A stretch of DNA of 49,555 nucleotides from Gammaproteobacteria bacterium (GTDB lineage: Bacteria > Pseudomonadota > Gammaproteobacteria > SZUA-229): contig JADGFA010000032.1 in NCBI GenBank assembly GCA_016744065.1, positions 1 through 49,555 on the forward strand, written 5' to 3'. Of the stretch, positions 17,735 through 26,572 are shown piece after piece. The notes under the pieces are model-generated. The model was not told the DNA's origin and did not search any database. It saw nothing but the letters and a program-made list of their open reading frames with translations. How positions within the stretch are numbered: the first letter of the stretch is position 1; each line of letters opens with the position of its first letter. The translations under genes and the position numbers were made by a program.

Positions 17735-20700
17735 GTCGAAAAACTCACAAACTGAAAACCTGGATTTATTTGAGCTTGATTTAAATGAAGCTCAAATGGG
17801 CATTTGGTCAGGCCAGAAACTAAATCCTCAAAGCGCATTATATAATGCTGCTGAGGCTATTGAAATAGAGGGTGACTTCAATGAAAAAGAATTTGAACAA
17901 GCCCTGGAACAGACATTAAACGAGGCCAGCGCACTAAATTACTTATTTAAAGATACACAAACAGGCCCCAAACAGTTTAATAGTGAAATTAATTTTTCAT
18001 TAATAAAAAAAGATTTTAGTCTGCATGACGCAGCCTACGAAGAAGCAAATAAATGGATGCATTTAACATTGTCACAGGTGGTTGACATTGAAAAGGAGCC
18101 TGTTTACAAACAAGCCTTACTAAAAGTATCTGACACACAATATATATGGTACCAACAAATTCATCATATCGTTTGTGATGGATATGCATTTGCTCTATTA
18201 AGTCAACGAACAGCTGAGTTATACAATGAACTGATTGGTATAGATAAAAAGAAAACCAGGTCATTAGATAACTTCCATAAAGTCATTGAAGAGGATCAAC
18301 ATTACCGAAACTCAACGCTTTACAGCAAGAATAAAGAGTTTTGGCTTAAAAACTTAGAAAACAGCAATACCCCCTGCACACTGACTGATTCCGATGCACC
18401 TATAAACAATCAGGCGATACGCGTTAGCTGTGAAATATCACCAGAAAAACTTTCTTTAATAAAGTCACAAAGCCTGGATAATAACTGTAGCTGGTCTGAT
18501 TATTTATTAGCTGTTGTCGCATATTTAATATATCAGCATAACGCCAAGCATGAAATTATACTTGGCTTGCCTGTTATGGGGCGAATGGGCAGTGTATCCC
18601 TGCGCGTTCCAGCAATGATAATGAATATTATCCCCTTAAAAATAAATATAAAGAAAAACTCAACATTCAAAGATTTAATAACATCTGTAACTGAAGAATT
18701 AACACAGACACGCCCTCATCAAAAATATCGTTATGAAAACATACGCCGCGACTTAAAAATGGTTGGTGGAAATAAAAAATTATTTGGCCCTGTGATCAAT
18801 ATCATGCCATTTGATAGAAATATAAATTTCACCAACACTGAATCTAATATAAAAAATATATCGGCTGGCCCTGTTGAAGATATTTCATTTAATTTTATAA
18901 CCCAGAACAATGGTGGCTTACGTTTCGACCTGGATGCAAACCCGGACAGATACAAGCCTGATGAAATATATAATATACAAAAAGAAACCGTTGAGCTAAT
19001 TGATAACTTAAGCATAAACATAAATAATTTACTTGGCGTTAATAGTGATAAATTATCATGGATTTCAGCCAGGCCAATTAGCACCCCTATAACATCGGCA
19101 TTATCATTGATAAGCAACCAGGTAAAATCACAGCCTGATAAGACAGCCATAATAGATGGTGACAATAAATTAAGCTATCAACAATTATTTGAAAAATCAA
19201 AACTTATTGCTGCCTGCATTAAAAGCCTGGATATCACACCGGGAAAAATAATCGTGCTTTCACTGCCCAGAGGCAGTCAGGCAATAATCGGTCAGATTGC
19301 TACATTAATAACAGAGAATGTGTATTTATTTATAGACCCAGAAGGCCCAGGTGCCAGAAACAAACTCATACTGGAAGATGCAAATCCAGACTTAGTTATT
19401 TACGATAAAATAAATCCACTACCTGAAAATGGAAAAACAAAATCGATTAGCTATAAGAACCTTGAACTAATAAACAATAAGATACCCATAACTGATATAG
19501 ATTCAGGAATTGAAAATAGTTTTAAATCAACCCCTGATTCACTATCAAAACTTGCTTATTTAATTTACACATCTGGCTCAACAGGAAAACCAAAAGGTGT
19601 AATGATTAACCAGAAATCATTAGCTGAATTTATTATTTCATCAACTGAAGCGTATAACATCAATGGTACAGAGCGCATATTACAATTTGCACCTTTGCAT
19701 TTTGACACATGTGTAGAGGAAATATTTCTGGCACTTTGCAATGGCGGAACTTTAATCATTCGCAATAACAAAATGCTTGAATCAACATCACTTTTTCTTG
19801 AAACTTGCGATAAATGGAATATTACATTACTTGATTTACCCACAGCTTACTGGCACGAATTAGTATTTTACTGCGTTAACACCGAACAATACTTACCTGC
19901 CTCTATCAACACCGTTATTATCGGGGGAGAGGCCGCACAGGCAGAAAGACTAAGTCAATGGCATACCATCAACAGACATAATGCCGATTTACTCAATACC
20001 TACGGACCAAGTGAAGCTACTGTTGTTGCAACTTTTTCAAAGCTATACAGCACATCAGAACTATCTATAGGTCAACCTTTACCCGGGAGAAAAATCGCAG
20101 TTACTGATAAACATGGGCAGTTACTACGTAAAGGCGAAGCAGGCGAGCTTCTGCTATTGGGTGCAGGCTTAGGTAATGGTTATCTTAACTGCAGTAATAA
20201 TGATATTGAAAAATTTCAGCACCAGTATTTTACAATTGATAATAAAATACATCGTGCCTACCACACGGGTGACCGTGTATGTATTAACTCACAGGGTAAT
20301 ATTGAATACCTTGGACGCCTGGATGATGAAATTAAAATATCAGGACAACGAATTAATCCCCTGGAAATTGAATCGGTACTTTCATGTATTGAAAACATTG
20401 AAGAAGCTGCTGTCGTTTTACATAACAGTTCAGGTAGTGAAAAGCACCTTGCTGCATTCATAAAATCGACTACTGAATATAATATACAACAGCTACGTAA
20501 AATATTATCTAAATCTTTACCTATGGCAATGCTGCCTGCAACATTAACAATAATGAAGGAGCTACCAAAGAATCAAGCAGGTAAAATTGATCGTGTCACA
20601 TTATCAAACCTGCGCCCCACTGCCATCACTTCTGATACCTCTGCTTCACCTGAAGAATCTATTATTATCAGCACCTGGAAACAGGTATTAGGCCAAAATA

Positions 20701-22136
20701 AAATATCGACTACAGATGACTTTTTTTTATTAGGTGGCCAGTCATTACAAACCATTCAGGTAGCAAACAGATTAAGTGCTCATTTCAAGTTTGATGTTCC
20801 CGTTACACTGTTATTTCAACACCCTGTTGTAAGTGAGCTGGCATCTGCAATTCTGGATAAGCAACACGTTTCCAGTTTAGAATCTGATAGTTCAACAAAC
20901 CTTAACTTAAAAAAACAGGACGATCTTCTACAACAAATTTATGAAGACAGCCATGTTGAAAGTAGCTGGCTACCCGCTATAGATGCAGATAATTTAATTA
21001 AACCAATAAATCATATTTTACTTAGCGGATCAACAGGCTTTGTAGGAATACAATTACTATACCAGTTACTTACCCATACCGAGGCACAAATAACCTGCCT
21101 GATACGTGCTAGCGATAATACTGCCGCCATTACACGCTTAACAAGCGCTCTCAGCACTCAAGGTCTTAATTACAATATTTACACTGACAGAATAGAAGTT
21201 TGCCTTGCCGACCTGGAACAGGAAAATCTTGGCCTAAGTGATAAGAAATTCAAACAGCTTAGCGAACAGACAGATGTAGTCTGGCATAACGCGGCTAATA
21301 CCAGCGTAATGCGAAACTACCAATCACTTAGAGCCGCAAATGTCCTGGCAACCAGATCGCTACTAAAACTTTGTGCAAAAAGACAACTTCCTTTGAATTT
21401 TATATCCACTATATCCGTTGCGCCACAAACAGCCATCTGTGATGTCTTTAAAGAAGAGTACATTAATTGGCATAACGGATTATTTGATGGCTACCAACAA
21501 AGTAAATGGGCCGCTGAAAACCTGCTTCGTCAGGCATCAGAACGCGGCTATCATATTAATACCTACAGACTTGCACGGGTCAGTGGAAACAGTAAAAACG
21601 GTTTTTTAAACCATAAGGATTTAATCTGGAATATTATCCGTGCCAGTATTCGTAATAAGGCTTATCCACAACTGGACATACACGAGCCATGGACACCTGT
21701 TGACACCGTTACAGATGCTATTGTAAGGATCTCTTTAAACCATAAGCCTGACGTTTATAATGTAACACCTGAGAGTAAGGTTTCCCTTTTAAAGATATTC
21801 TCCTGGTTAAAAAATTATGGTTTCTATTTACAACCACTCCCATTAAATATCTGGATTAAAAAATTAGACCAGAGTGGCCATGCCGAAGATGAAGCGCTTT
21901 TAAACTTTTTTAAACAGCGTGAACAATCAGATTCAAAAATAGAAATAGCCGATATTTCTAATGAAAAATTTAAAAAGACCACAAAGGATCTCAATATATC
22001 ATTACCAGAAGTAACACAAACTGTTTTCAATAAATATATAGATTTTGCAATTAAAAATAACTTTATCGATTTCCCCGAAACAGCTGATCACTCTGCAAAA
22101 AAAATAACAACTAATAAAGAGGAAATCATATTATGA
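17727..22136 (+). CDS. mxcG: Myxochelin-type NRPS, C-A-T-reductase (MxcG-like)
   Basis: 1469 residues. Domains: condensation (about 10-430, active site HHIVCDG at 146-152); adenylation (about 460-960, A3 IYTSGSTGKPKG near 612, A5 NTYGPSEATVV near 755); thiolation (Ser about 1006 in LGGQSLQTI); thioester reductase (about 1095-1440, NAD(P) loop SGSTGFVG near 1100, catalytic YQQSK near 1256). There is no thioesterase, so release is reductive, to an aldehyde. By hand alignment to GrsA the specificity residues read D,T,E,D,I,G,T,V,V, resembling lysine codes as I recall them. One C domain must acylate both lysine amines with DHB, as in MxcG. Overlaps of 8 bases upstream and 4 downstream show strong coupling. 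An enterobactin-type product is excluded because there is no serine-type code and no thioesterase. Confidence 0.9.
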   Translation: MSESKNSQTENLDLFELDLNEAQMGIWSGQKLNPQSALYNAAEAIEIEGDFNEKEFEQALEQTLNEASALNYLFKDTQTGPKQFNSEINFSLIKKDFSLHDAAYEEANKWMHLTLSQVVDIEKEPVYKQALLKVSDTQYIWYQQIHHIVCDGYAFALLSQRTAELYNELIGIDKKKTRSLDNFHKVIEEDQHYRNSTLYSKNKEFWLKNLENSNTPCTLTDSDAPINNQAIRVSCEISPEKLSLIKSQSLDNNCSWSDYLLAVVAYLIYQHNAKHEIILGLPVMGRMGSVSLRVPAMIMNIIPLKINIKKNSTFKDLITSVTEELTQTRPHQKYRYENIRRDLKMVGGNKKLFGPVINIMPFDRNINFTNTESNIKNISAGPVEDISFNFITQNNGGLRFDLDANPDRYKPDEIYNIQKETVELIDNLSININNLLGVNSDKLSWISARPISTPITSALSLISNQVKSQPDKTAIIDGDNKLSYQQLFEKSKLIAACIKSLDITPGKIIVLSLPRGSQAIIGQIATLITENVYLFIDPEGPGARNKLILEDANPDLVIYDKINPLPENGKTKSISYKNLELINNKIPITDIDSGIENSFKSTPDSLSKLAYLIYTSGSTGKPKGVMINQKSLAEFIISSTEAYNINGTERILQFAPLHFDTCVEEIFLALCNGGTLIIRNNKMLESTSLFLETCDKWNITLLDLPTAYWHELVFYCVNTEQYLPASINTVIIGGEAAQAERLSQWHTINRHNADLLNTYGPSEATVVATFSKLYSTSELSIGQPLPGRKIAVTDKHGQLLRKGEAGELLLLGAGLGNGYLNCSNNDIEKFQHQYFTIDNKIHRAYHTGDRVCINSQGNIEYLGRLDDEIKISGQRINPLEIESVLSCIENIEEAAVVLHNSSGSEKHLAAFIKSTTEYNIQQLRKILSKSLPMAMLPATLTIMKELPKNQAGKIDRVTLSNLRPTAITSDTSASPEESIIISTWKQVLGQNKISTTDDFFLLGGQSLQTIQVANRLSAHFKFDVPVTLLFQHPVVSELASAILDKQHVSSLESDSSTNLNLKKQDDLLQQIYEDSHVESSWLPAIDADNLIKPINHILLSGSTGFVGIQLLYQLLTHTEAQITCLIRASDNTAAITRLTSALSTQGLNYNIYTDRIEVCLADLEQENLGLSDKKFKQLSEQTDVVWHNAANTSVMRNYQSLRAANVLATRSLLKLCAKRQLPLNFISTISVAPQTAICDVFKEEYINWHNGLFDGYQQSKWAAENLLRQASERGYHINTYRLARVSGNSKNGFLNHKDLIWNIIRASIRNKAYPQLDIHEPWTPVDTVTDAIVRISLNHKPDVYNVTPESKVSLLKIFSWLKNYGFYLQPLPLNIWIKKLDQSGHAEDEALLNFFKQREQSDSKIEIADISNEKFKKTTKDLNISLPEVTQTVFNKYIDFAIKNNFIDFPETADHSAKKITTNKEEIIL

Positions 22137-22963
22137 GTTCAGTTAAACCGATAACCCACAGTCTTCCACGATTATTACAGGTGATACGCAATGAAGTCCT
22201 GCTACCAAGCTTGCAACGTATTACTTTAACTGGTGATGCATTGCAGAGCTTTCCACTGAATAGAAATGGTTCACATATAAAGGTTTTTCTGCCCCATGAA
22301 GATCAACAGAAACCACCTTTACCTACTCGAGGCAAGAAAGGCACAGTATGGCCTGAAAATGAAAAAAAACCCATTACTCGAACTTATAGTGTGAGCCGTT
22401 ATCATCAGGACTCAAACGAACTGGATATAGATTTTGTTATCCACGGTCGTAATAGCCCAGCATCTGGCTGGGCTCAACGAGCAAAACCCGGTGATTTTTT
22501 AGGCATAGCAGGTCCCGGCGGCCCTCATCCATTGATCGCACCTGCACACTGGCATTTAATTGCTGGCGATATGAGTGCCTTTCCTGCGATAGCAGCTTTA
22601 CTCGAAGATTTACCAACACATAGCGAAGGGCTGGTTTTTATTGAAACAGATAACCCACTTGATATTCATTGCGTAAACAATAATACACAGATGCAGGTTC
22701 AATGGCTGGTACGTAACCGAGATGAAAGTTTACTGGAAAAAATTAAATCCATTATACATAGCTCAGAATCCCCAACCACTGCTTCATCAATGTCTGCTTT
22801 TATTGCGGGTGAGAATCATGCAGTATTTTCAATTCGTGATTTTTTACGGGAAACCTGTCAACTGAGCAAGAAACAACTTTATGCTGTTCCCTATTGGTGT
22901 CGTGGTCAGAATGAGGAGCAATATCATCAGCAACGTCACCGTATTATGGACGAGGTATATTAA
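22133..22963 (+). CDS. Siderophore-interacting protein (ViuB/MxcB type)
   Basis: 276 residues. A FAD-binding, NAD(P)H-linked flavoprotein family that reduces ferric siderophores in the cytoplasm and so frees iron. The FAD site RTYSVSRYH (about 82-90), the segment GPASGW-type loop (NSPASGWAQRAKPGDFLGIAG about 103-123) and the late AFIAGENHAV...R block (about 222-240) fit the SIP/ViuB family. Its ATG overlaps the NRPS stop as ATGA. Placement inside the biosynthetic operon is typical for myxochelin clusters, where the homologue is called mxcB. Confidence 0.9.
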   Translation: MSSVKPITHSLPRLLQVIRNEVLLPSLQRITLTGDALQSFPLNRNGSHIKVFLPHEDQQKPPLPTRGKKGTVWPENEKKPITRTYSVSRYHQDSNELDIDFVIHGRNSPASGWAQRAKPGDFLGIAGPGGPHPLIAPAHWHLIAGDMSAFPAIAALLEDLPTHSEGLVFIETDNPLDIHCVNNNTQMQVQWLVRNRDESLLEKIKSIIHSSESPTTASSMSAFIAGENHAVFSIRDFLRETCQLSKKQLYAVPYWCRGQNEEQYHQQRHRIMDEVY

Positions 22964-22965
22964 TA

Positions 22966-23748
22966 ATGAATGCCAACATGATAATGCATCAGACTGAATT
23001 TACCGATAAAATTGCCGTCGTTACTGGTGCTGCCCAGGGAATAGGTAAAGCCATTGCACAAAGCCTGCACGATGCCGGTGCCATTGTTGCACAACTGGAT
23101 ATTCAGTTTTCAGAAGACCTGCATAATAAGCATGCAAGCCTGAAATACAAAGTTGATATTGCTGATAGTGCAGCCGTGCAGGAACTGATTGATAGAGTTG
23201 AAATAGAACTTGGACCAATAGACTACCTGGTTAATGCCGCCGGCATTTTATTTACAGGGTCTCTGCTTGATAGTCCTGAAGAAGACTGGCATAAAACCTT
23301 TGCTGTTAATACTACGGGCGCTTTTAATATTTACCGTGCCATTGCAAAAAAAATGCGCGCCCGTAAACAGGGAGCCATGGTTGCTATTGGTTCTAATGCT
23401 TCAGCAGTACCGCGTATTGGCATGGGTAGCTATGCCTCTTCTAAAGCAGCAACAACACAGATGCTTAAGTGCATTGGGCTCGAAGTAGCCGAGTCAAATA
23501 TTCGTTGCAATATTGTCGCACCCGGTTCAACAGATACGCCAATGCAACATCAACTGTTAACTAACGAAAACACAACCGAAAAAGTGATTCAGGGTTCACT
23601 CGATACCTATCGTTTAGGAATCCCCCTTAAGCGTATTGCAACACCGCAACAGATATCTGATGTAGCCATGTTTTTACTTTCAGACAAAGCTTCTCACATT
23701 ACCCTGGAGACCATTGTCGTGGACGGTGGCGCAACACTGGGCTGTTAA
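22966..23748 (+). CDS. entA: 2,3-Dihydro-2,3-dihydroxybenzoate dehydrogenase (EntA/MxcC)
   Basis: 260 residues, classical short-chain dehydrogenase. NAD-binding TGAAQGIG (about 20-27), NAAG (about 90), catalytic Ser near 143 and YASSK (Tyr156, Lys160), followed by NIVAPGSTDTPM, which is characteristic of EntA. It oxidises 2,3-dihydro-DHB to DHB with NAD+. A second Met at residue 5 or 7 could be the true start; the difference is trivial. It lies 2 bases after the siderophore-interacting gene. With isochorismate synthase and isochorismatase it completes the DHB pathway. Confidence 0.93.
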   Translation: MNANMIMHQTEFTDKIAVVTGAAQGIGKAIAQSLHDAGAIVAQLDIQFSEDLHNKHASLKYKVDIADSAAVQELIDRVEIELGPIDYLVNAAGILFTGSLLDSPEEDWHKTFAVNTTGAFNIYRAIAKKMRARKQGAMVAIGSNASAVPRIGMGSYASSKAATTQMLKCIGLEVAESNIRCNIVAPGSTDTPMQHQLLTNENTTEKVIQGSLDTYRLGIPLKRIATPQQISDVAMFLLSDKASHITLETIVVDGGATLGC

Positions 23749-23771
23749 TCTTGAAATAAGGAACAAATGTA

Positions 23772-25061
23772 ATGACTTCTATAAATAAAAAGACAAAAGA
23801 AACTATGACAAATAATAATTTAGATCTATCCAATTCACAAAAACTACGCATAAAAGGCGATAAACTTATTGCTGGTTTCACCCAGTCTATGATGAAAAAA
23901 CCAGAGCAGTTTGCTGATGGGCATTTTCCAGTTTATTTGCAAAGTGGTGAAGGTGCTGAAGTAATGGATGTAGATGGCAACCATTATATTGATTATGTTT
24001 GTGGTTTAGGCACGAATATGCTGGGGCACAATCATCCAGCCGTTGTTGATGCCATTAGTAGCAATCTAAAAAAAGGGATTATTCACTCACTACCAGCACC
24101 CGTCGAAATAGACACAGCAGAAGCACTTATTAATACAATACCCGGTGCTGAAATGGTGCGTTTTTTCAAAACAGGAGCTGATGCAAACTCAGCCGCTATT
24201 CGGCTGTCTCGATTTATTACTAAAAAAGATAAAATCGTTACGGTAGGATACAACGGCTGGCATGATCAATATATGTTTGACACACCTGGCGTACCCGAAG
24301 CACTTCAACAGTTTACATACCGCATGCCATTATTCACACCTGCCGATGAACAGCCGTTATTCGACCTTGTTAATTCAAAAGGCAATGAATTGGCCGCGGT
24401 ACTTTTATCTGTTCCTTACAACAGAGAACTCAGTAAAGATTTTTTTCAAAAAATCAGAAAAATTTGTTCTGATAATAAAGTCATGTTTATTATTGATGAA
24501 GTCGTCACAGGGTTCCGCCTGGCACAGGGAGGTGCCCAGGAGTTTTTTGATATAGAAGCTGACATGGTAACACTCTCCAAGGGCATTGCAGCAGGTATGC
24601 CACTTTCAGCCGTTGCCGGTAAACGCGATATCATGCAGGAAATTGAAAAACTACAGGTTTCCAGCACATTTGGTGGCGAGATGTTATCACTTGAAGTTTG
24701 CCGCGCCACGCTCAAAGAGTACCAGCAAACAAACCATGTTGCTCATATTGCAACGCTGGGCGCTCAACTAAAACAGGCTGTAAATGAAATATCAGAACAG
24801 ATGGAAACACCTTTAAGAGTGGTTGGCTATGACGCCATCCCCATGTTCCTGTTTGCTAAAAACCCTCAGGAACATGCAAAAATAGCTGAACCCTTTGTAG
24901 CTGAAATGGCTAAACGCGGCGTACTGTTAAGACGTGATGTCAATTTTATCTGTGCAGTTCATACACAGGAGCATATAAAACATACTATTAATGCTGTTAA
25001 AGAATCACTTCAGACAATGATTGATAATGGCATTTTTAAAGCTGAAGCGGCTGAATGTTAA
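23772..25061 (+). CDS. mxcL: Class III aminotransferase, GSA-aminomutase-like (MxcL-like)
   Basis: 429 residues. PLP fold type I, with the cofactor Lys about residue 270 in LSKGIAAGMP and the binding Asp in FIIDEVVTGFR. It resembles glutamate-1-semialdehyde aminomutase, but in this operon a heme role is implausible. In myxochelin clusters a GSA-like aminotransferase (MxcL) converts the aldehyde released by the NRPS reductase domain to the primary amine, giving myxochelin B. The gene stands directly after DHB dehydrogenase and one base before the amidohydrolase. A Met at about residue 16 is an alternative start. Assignment is from family and context, not from a substrate motif. Confidence 0.87.
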   Translation: MTSINKKTKETMTNNNLDLSNSQKLRIKGDKLIAGFTQSMMKKPEQFADGHFPVYLQSGEGAEVMDVDGNHYIDYVCGLGTNMLGHNHPAVVDAISSNLKKGIIHSLPAPVEIDTAEALINTIPGAEMVRFFKTGADANSAAIRLSRFITKKDKIVTVGYNGWHDQYMFDTPGVPEALQQFTYRMPLFTPADEQPLFDLVNSKGNELAAVLLSVPYNRELSKDFFQKIRKICSDNKVMFIIDEVVTGFRLAQGGAQEFFDIEADMVTLSKGIAAGMPLSAVAGKRDIMQEIEKLQVSSTFGGEMLSLEVCRATLKEYQQTNHVAHIATLGAQLKQAVNEISEQMETPLRVVGYDAIPMFLFAKNPQEHAKIAEPFVAEMAKRGVLLRRDVNFICAVHTQEHIKHTINAVKESLQTMIDNGIFKAEAAEC

Positions 25062-25062
25062 T

Positions 25063-26538
25063 ATGCAAAATACAGCACTTAAATCGGGCACAACAATTGA
25101 TTCAGAAAAAAATGATTCAAAAGAAAATACACAGCATAAACGCTATTTAATTACCGGAGGTTTCACCTACACAGCCAATGAAGCTACAGCCTATATCGAA
25201 AATAGCTGGTTACTTATTTGTGGTGAAAATATCATTTCCATGGGTGTTCAGGAAATTGATGCCTTACCAGAACACGATGAATTAATTAATGCAAAAGGAA
25301 AAATGATTTTACCGGGGCTGGTTAACCCCCATTGGCATGAAAGCTTTATTGCGCCTAATTTTGAAACGGCAGATGATAAAAACCTTAAAGTTGAGCCCTA
25401 CGCCCAGGGTGGTGATATAGAAGCACTCGGCTCCATGTTTGGATTTATTTCAAACATTGGTAATAAATTAAGCTATCAGGAAGCACTGGCTATTGCCCGC
25501 TGGAGCCTGTGGACACAACTAAGATCAGGCACCACTGCACTGGGTGATATTGGCTCTGTCAATTTACCCAATGCATTAGCACAGGCAGCTATTGATTTAG
25601 GTATTCGACTCAGGGTCAGTCGCTGGGGCTCAGATATTATGATACCTAACGAGGGTAATCAGGTTGTCAGTATTGCGGATACAGATCAGCAAACGGCAGA
25701 CTGGCAAGCGTTGATGGAAACCTGGAATAATCATTCATCCGGACTCATTGATGGTATGCCAAGTGTAGTGGGTGCATTTGGTAGTTCTGATAAACAGTTA
25801 ATTGCTATGCGTGATATCGCTGAAACTTTCCACTCGCCCTATGCCGCGCATCTCGCACCTTTACGCAATGAAGCGGCTGCTATACAACGTGTATTTGGTG
25901 AAACCGCCATTGGCCGATTTAATAAACTCGGCCTGTTAACCAATAAGCTCATTGCTGTGCATACATCGTATACAAGTGCAGATGAGCTGGATTGCATTAT
26001 CAAAAATGGCGTTAACATTTGTTTTTCACCGGCACACTATGGCATGTCGGGTGAATCGACTCTATCTGAAACCGGACAAATGGCCGATCTGTTAAAACGT
26101 GGCGTCCCCATTGCCTGCAGTACAGATGGCGACATTTCCTATATTGGTGGTATGCCCGAAGCCATGCGGGCTATCCATTTAGGATTAAATGAAGCCTCAA
26201 ATGATAATACCACCTGCTCACCTAATACGGCCTTACTTACCGCTACTCAAAATGCTGCCAATATGCTTGGCTGGGGAGAGCGTATTGGTTCACTTGAGCC
26301 AGGTAAACAGGCTGATCTGGTTTTTGTAGATATTGATGACTTTCGCTACTGCAATACCAATCACCCTTTACGTACTTTTCTAATTAGTGGCAGCAGTAAA
26401 GATGTTGATAGCGTAATGATTAAAGGAAAAATGCTAGTCAAGCACGGCAAGTCAGAACACTTTAATGAAGCCGAGCTATTTAATGATTTCAAACTGGCGG
26501 TTGCCTCTGCTCGTTTACGCATTAAACCCAGCCACTAA
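25063..26538 (+). CDS. mxcM: Amidohydrolase, imidazoline-forming (MxcM-like) candidate
   Basis: 491 residues from ATG 25063, one base after the aminotransferase stop; the open frame runs upstream to 25021 inside that gene, which is unlikely. It belongs to the ATZ/TRZ-type amidohydrolase superfamily: metal ligands His90 and His92 (NPHWHES), His263 (AAHLAPLRNE), His300 (AVHTSYTS) and Asp355 (CSTDGDIS), closed by the beta-sandwich part GSLEPGKQADLVFVDI. All five ligands are kept, so it should be active. From published work on pseudochelin A, MxcM of this superfamily dehydrates the beta-aminoethyl amide of myxochelin B into a 4,5-dihydroimidazole. Position right after the MxcL-like gene makes the same reaction likely. 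A deaminase of the SsnA type is the alternative. Confidence 0.82.
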   Translation: MQNTALKSGTTIDSEKNDSKENTQHKRYLITGGFTYTANEATAYIENSWLLICGENIISMGVQEIDALPEHDELINAKGKMILPGLVNPHWHESFIAPNFETADDKNLKVEPYAQGGDIEALGSMFGFISNIGNKLSYQEALAIARWSLWTQLRSGTTALGDIGSVNLPNALAQAAIDLGIRLRVSRWGSDIMIPNEGNQVVSIADTDQQTADWQALMETWNNHSSGLIDGMPSVVGAFGSSDKQLIAMRDIAETFHSPYAAHLAPLRNEAAAIQRVFGETAIGRFNKLGLLTNKLIAVHTSYTSADELDCIIKNGVNICFSPAHYGMSGESTLSETGQMADLLKRGVPIACSTDGDISYIGGMPEAMRAIHLGLNEASNDNTTCSPNTALLTATQNAANMLGWGERIGSLEPGKQADLVFVDIDDFRYCNTNHPLRTFLISGSSKDVDSVMIKGKMLVKHGKSEHFNEAELFNDFKLAVASARLRIKPSH

Positions 26539-26572
26539 TCCTGAATAAAATATAAACACAGATTATTTATAT

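Noticed and set aside
23772..25061. hemL, true glutamate-1-semialdehyde aminomutase
   Set aside because: The gene is embedded in the siderophore operon and matches the MxcL position; family resemblance alone does not support a heme role.
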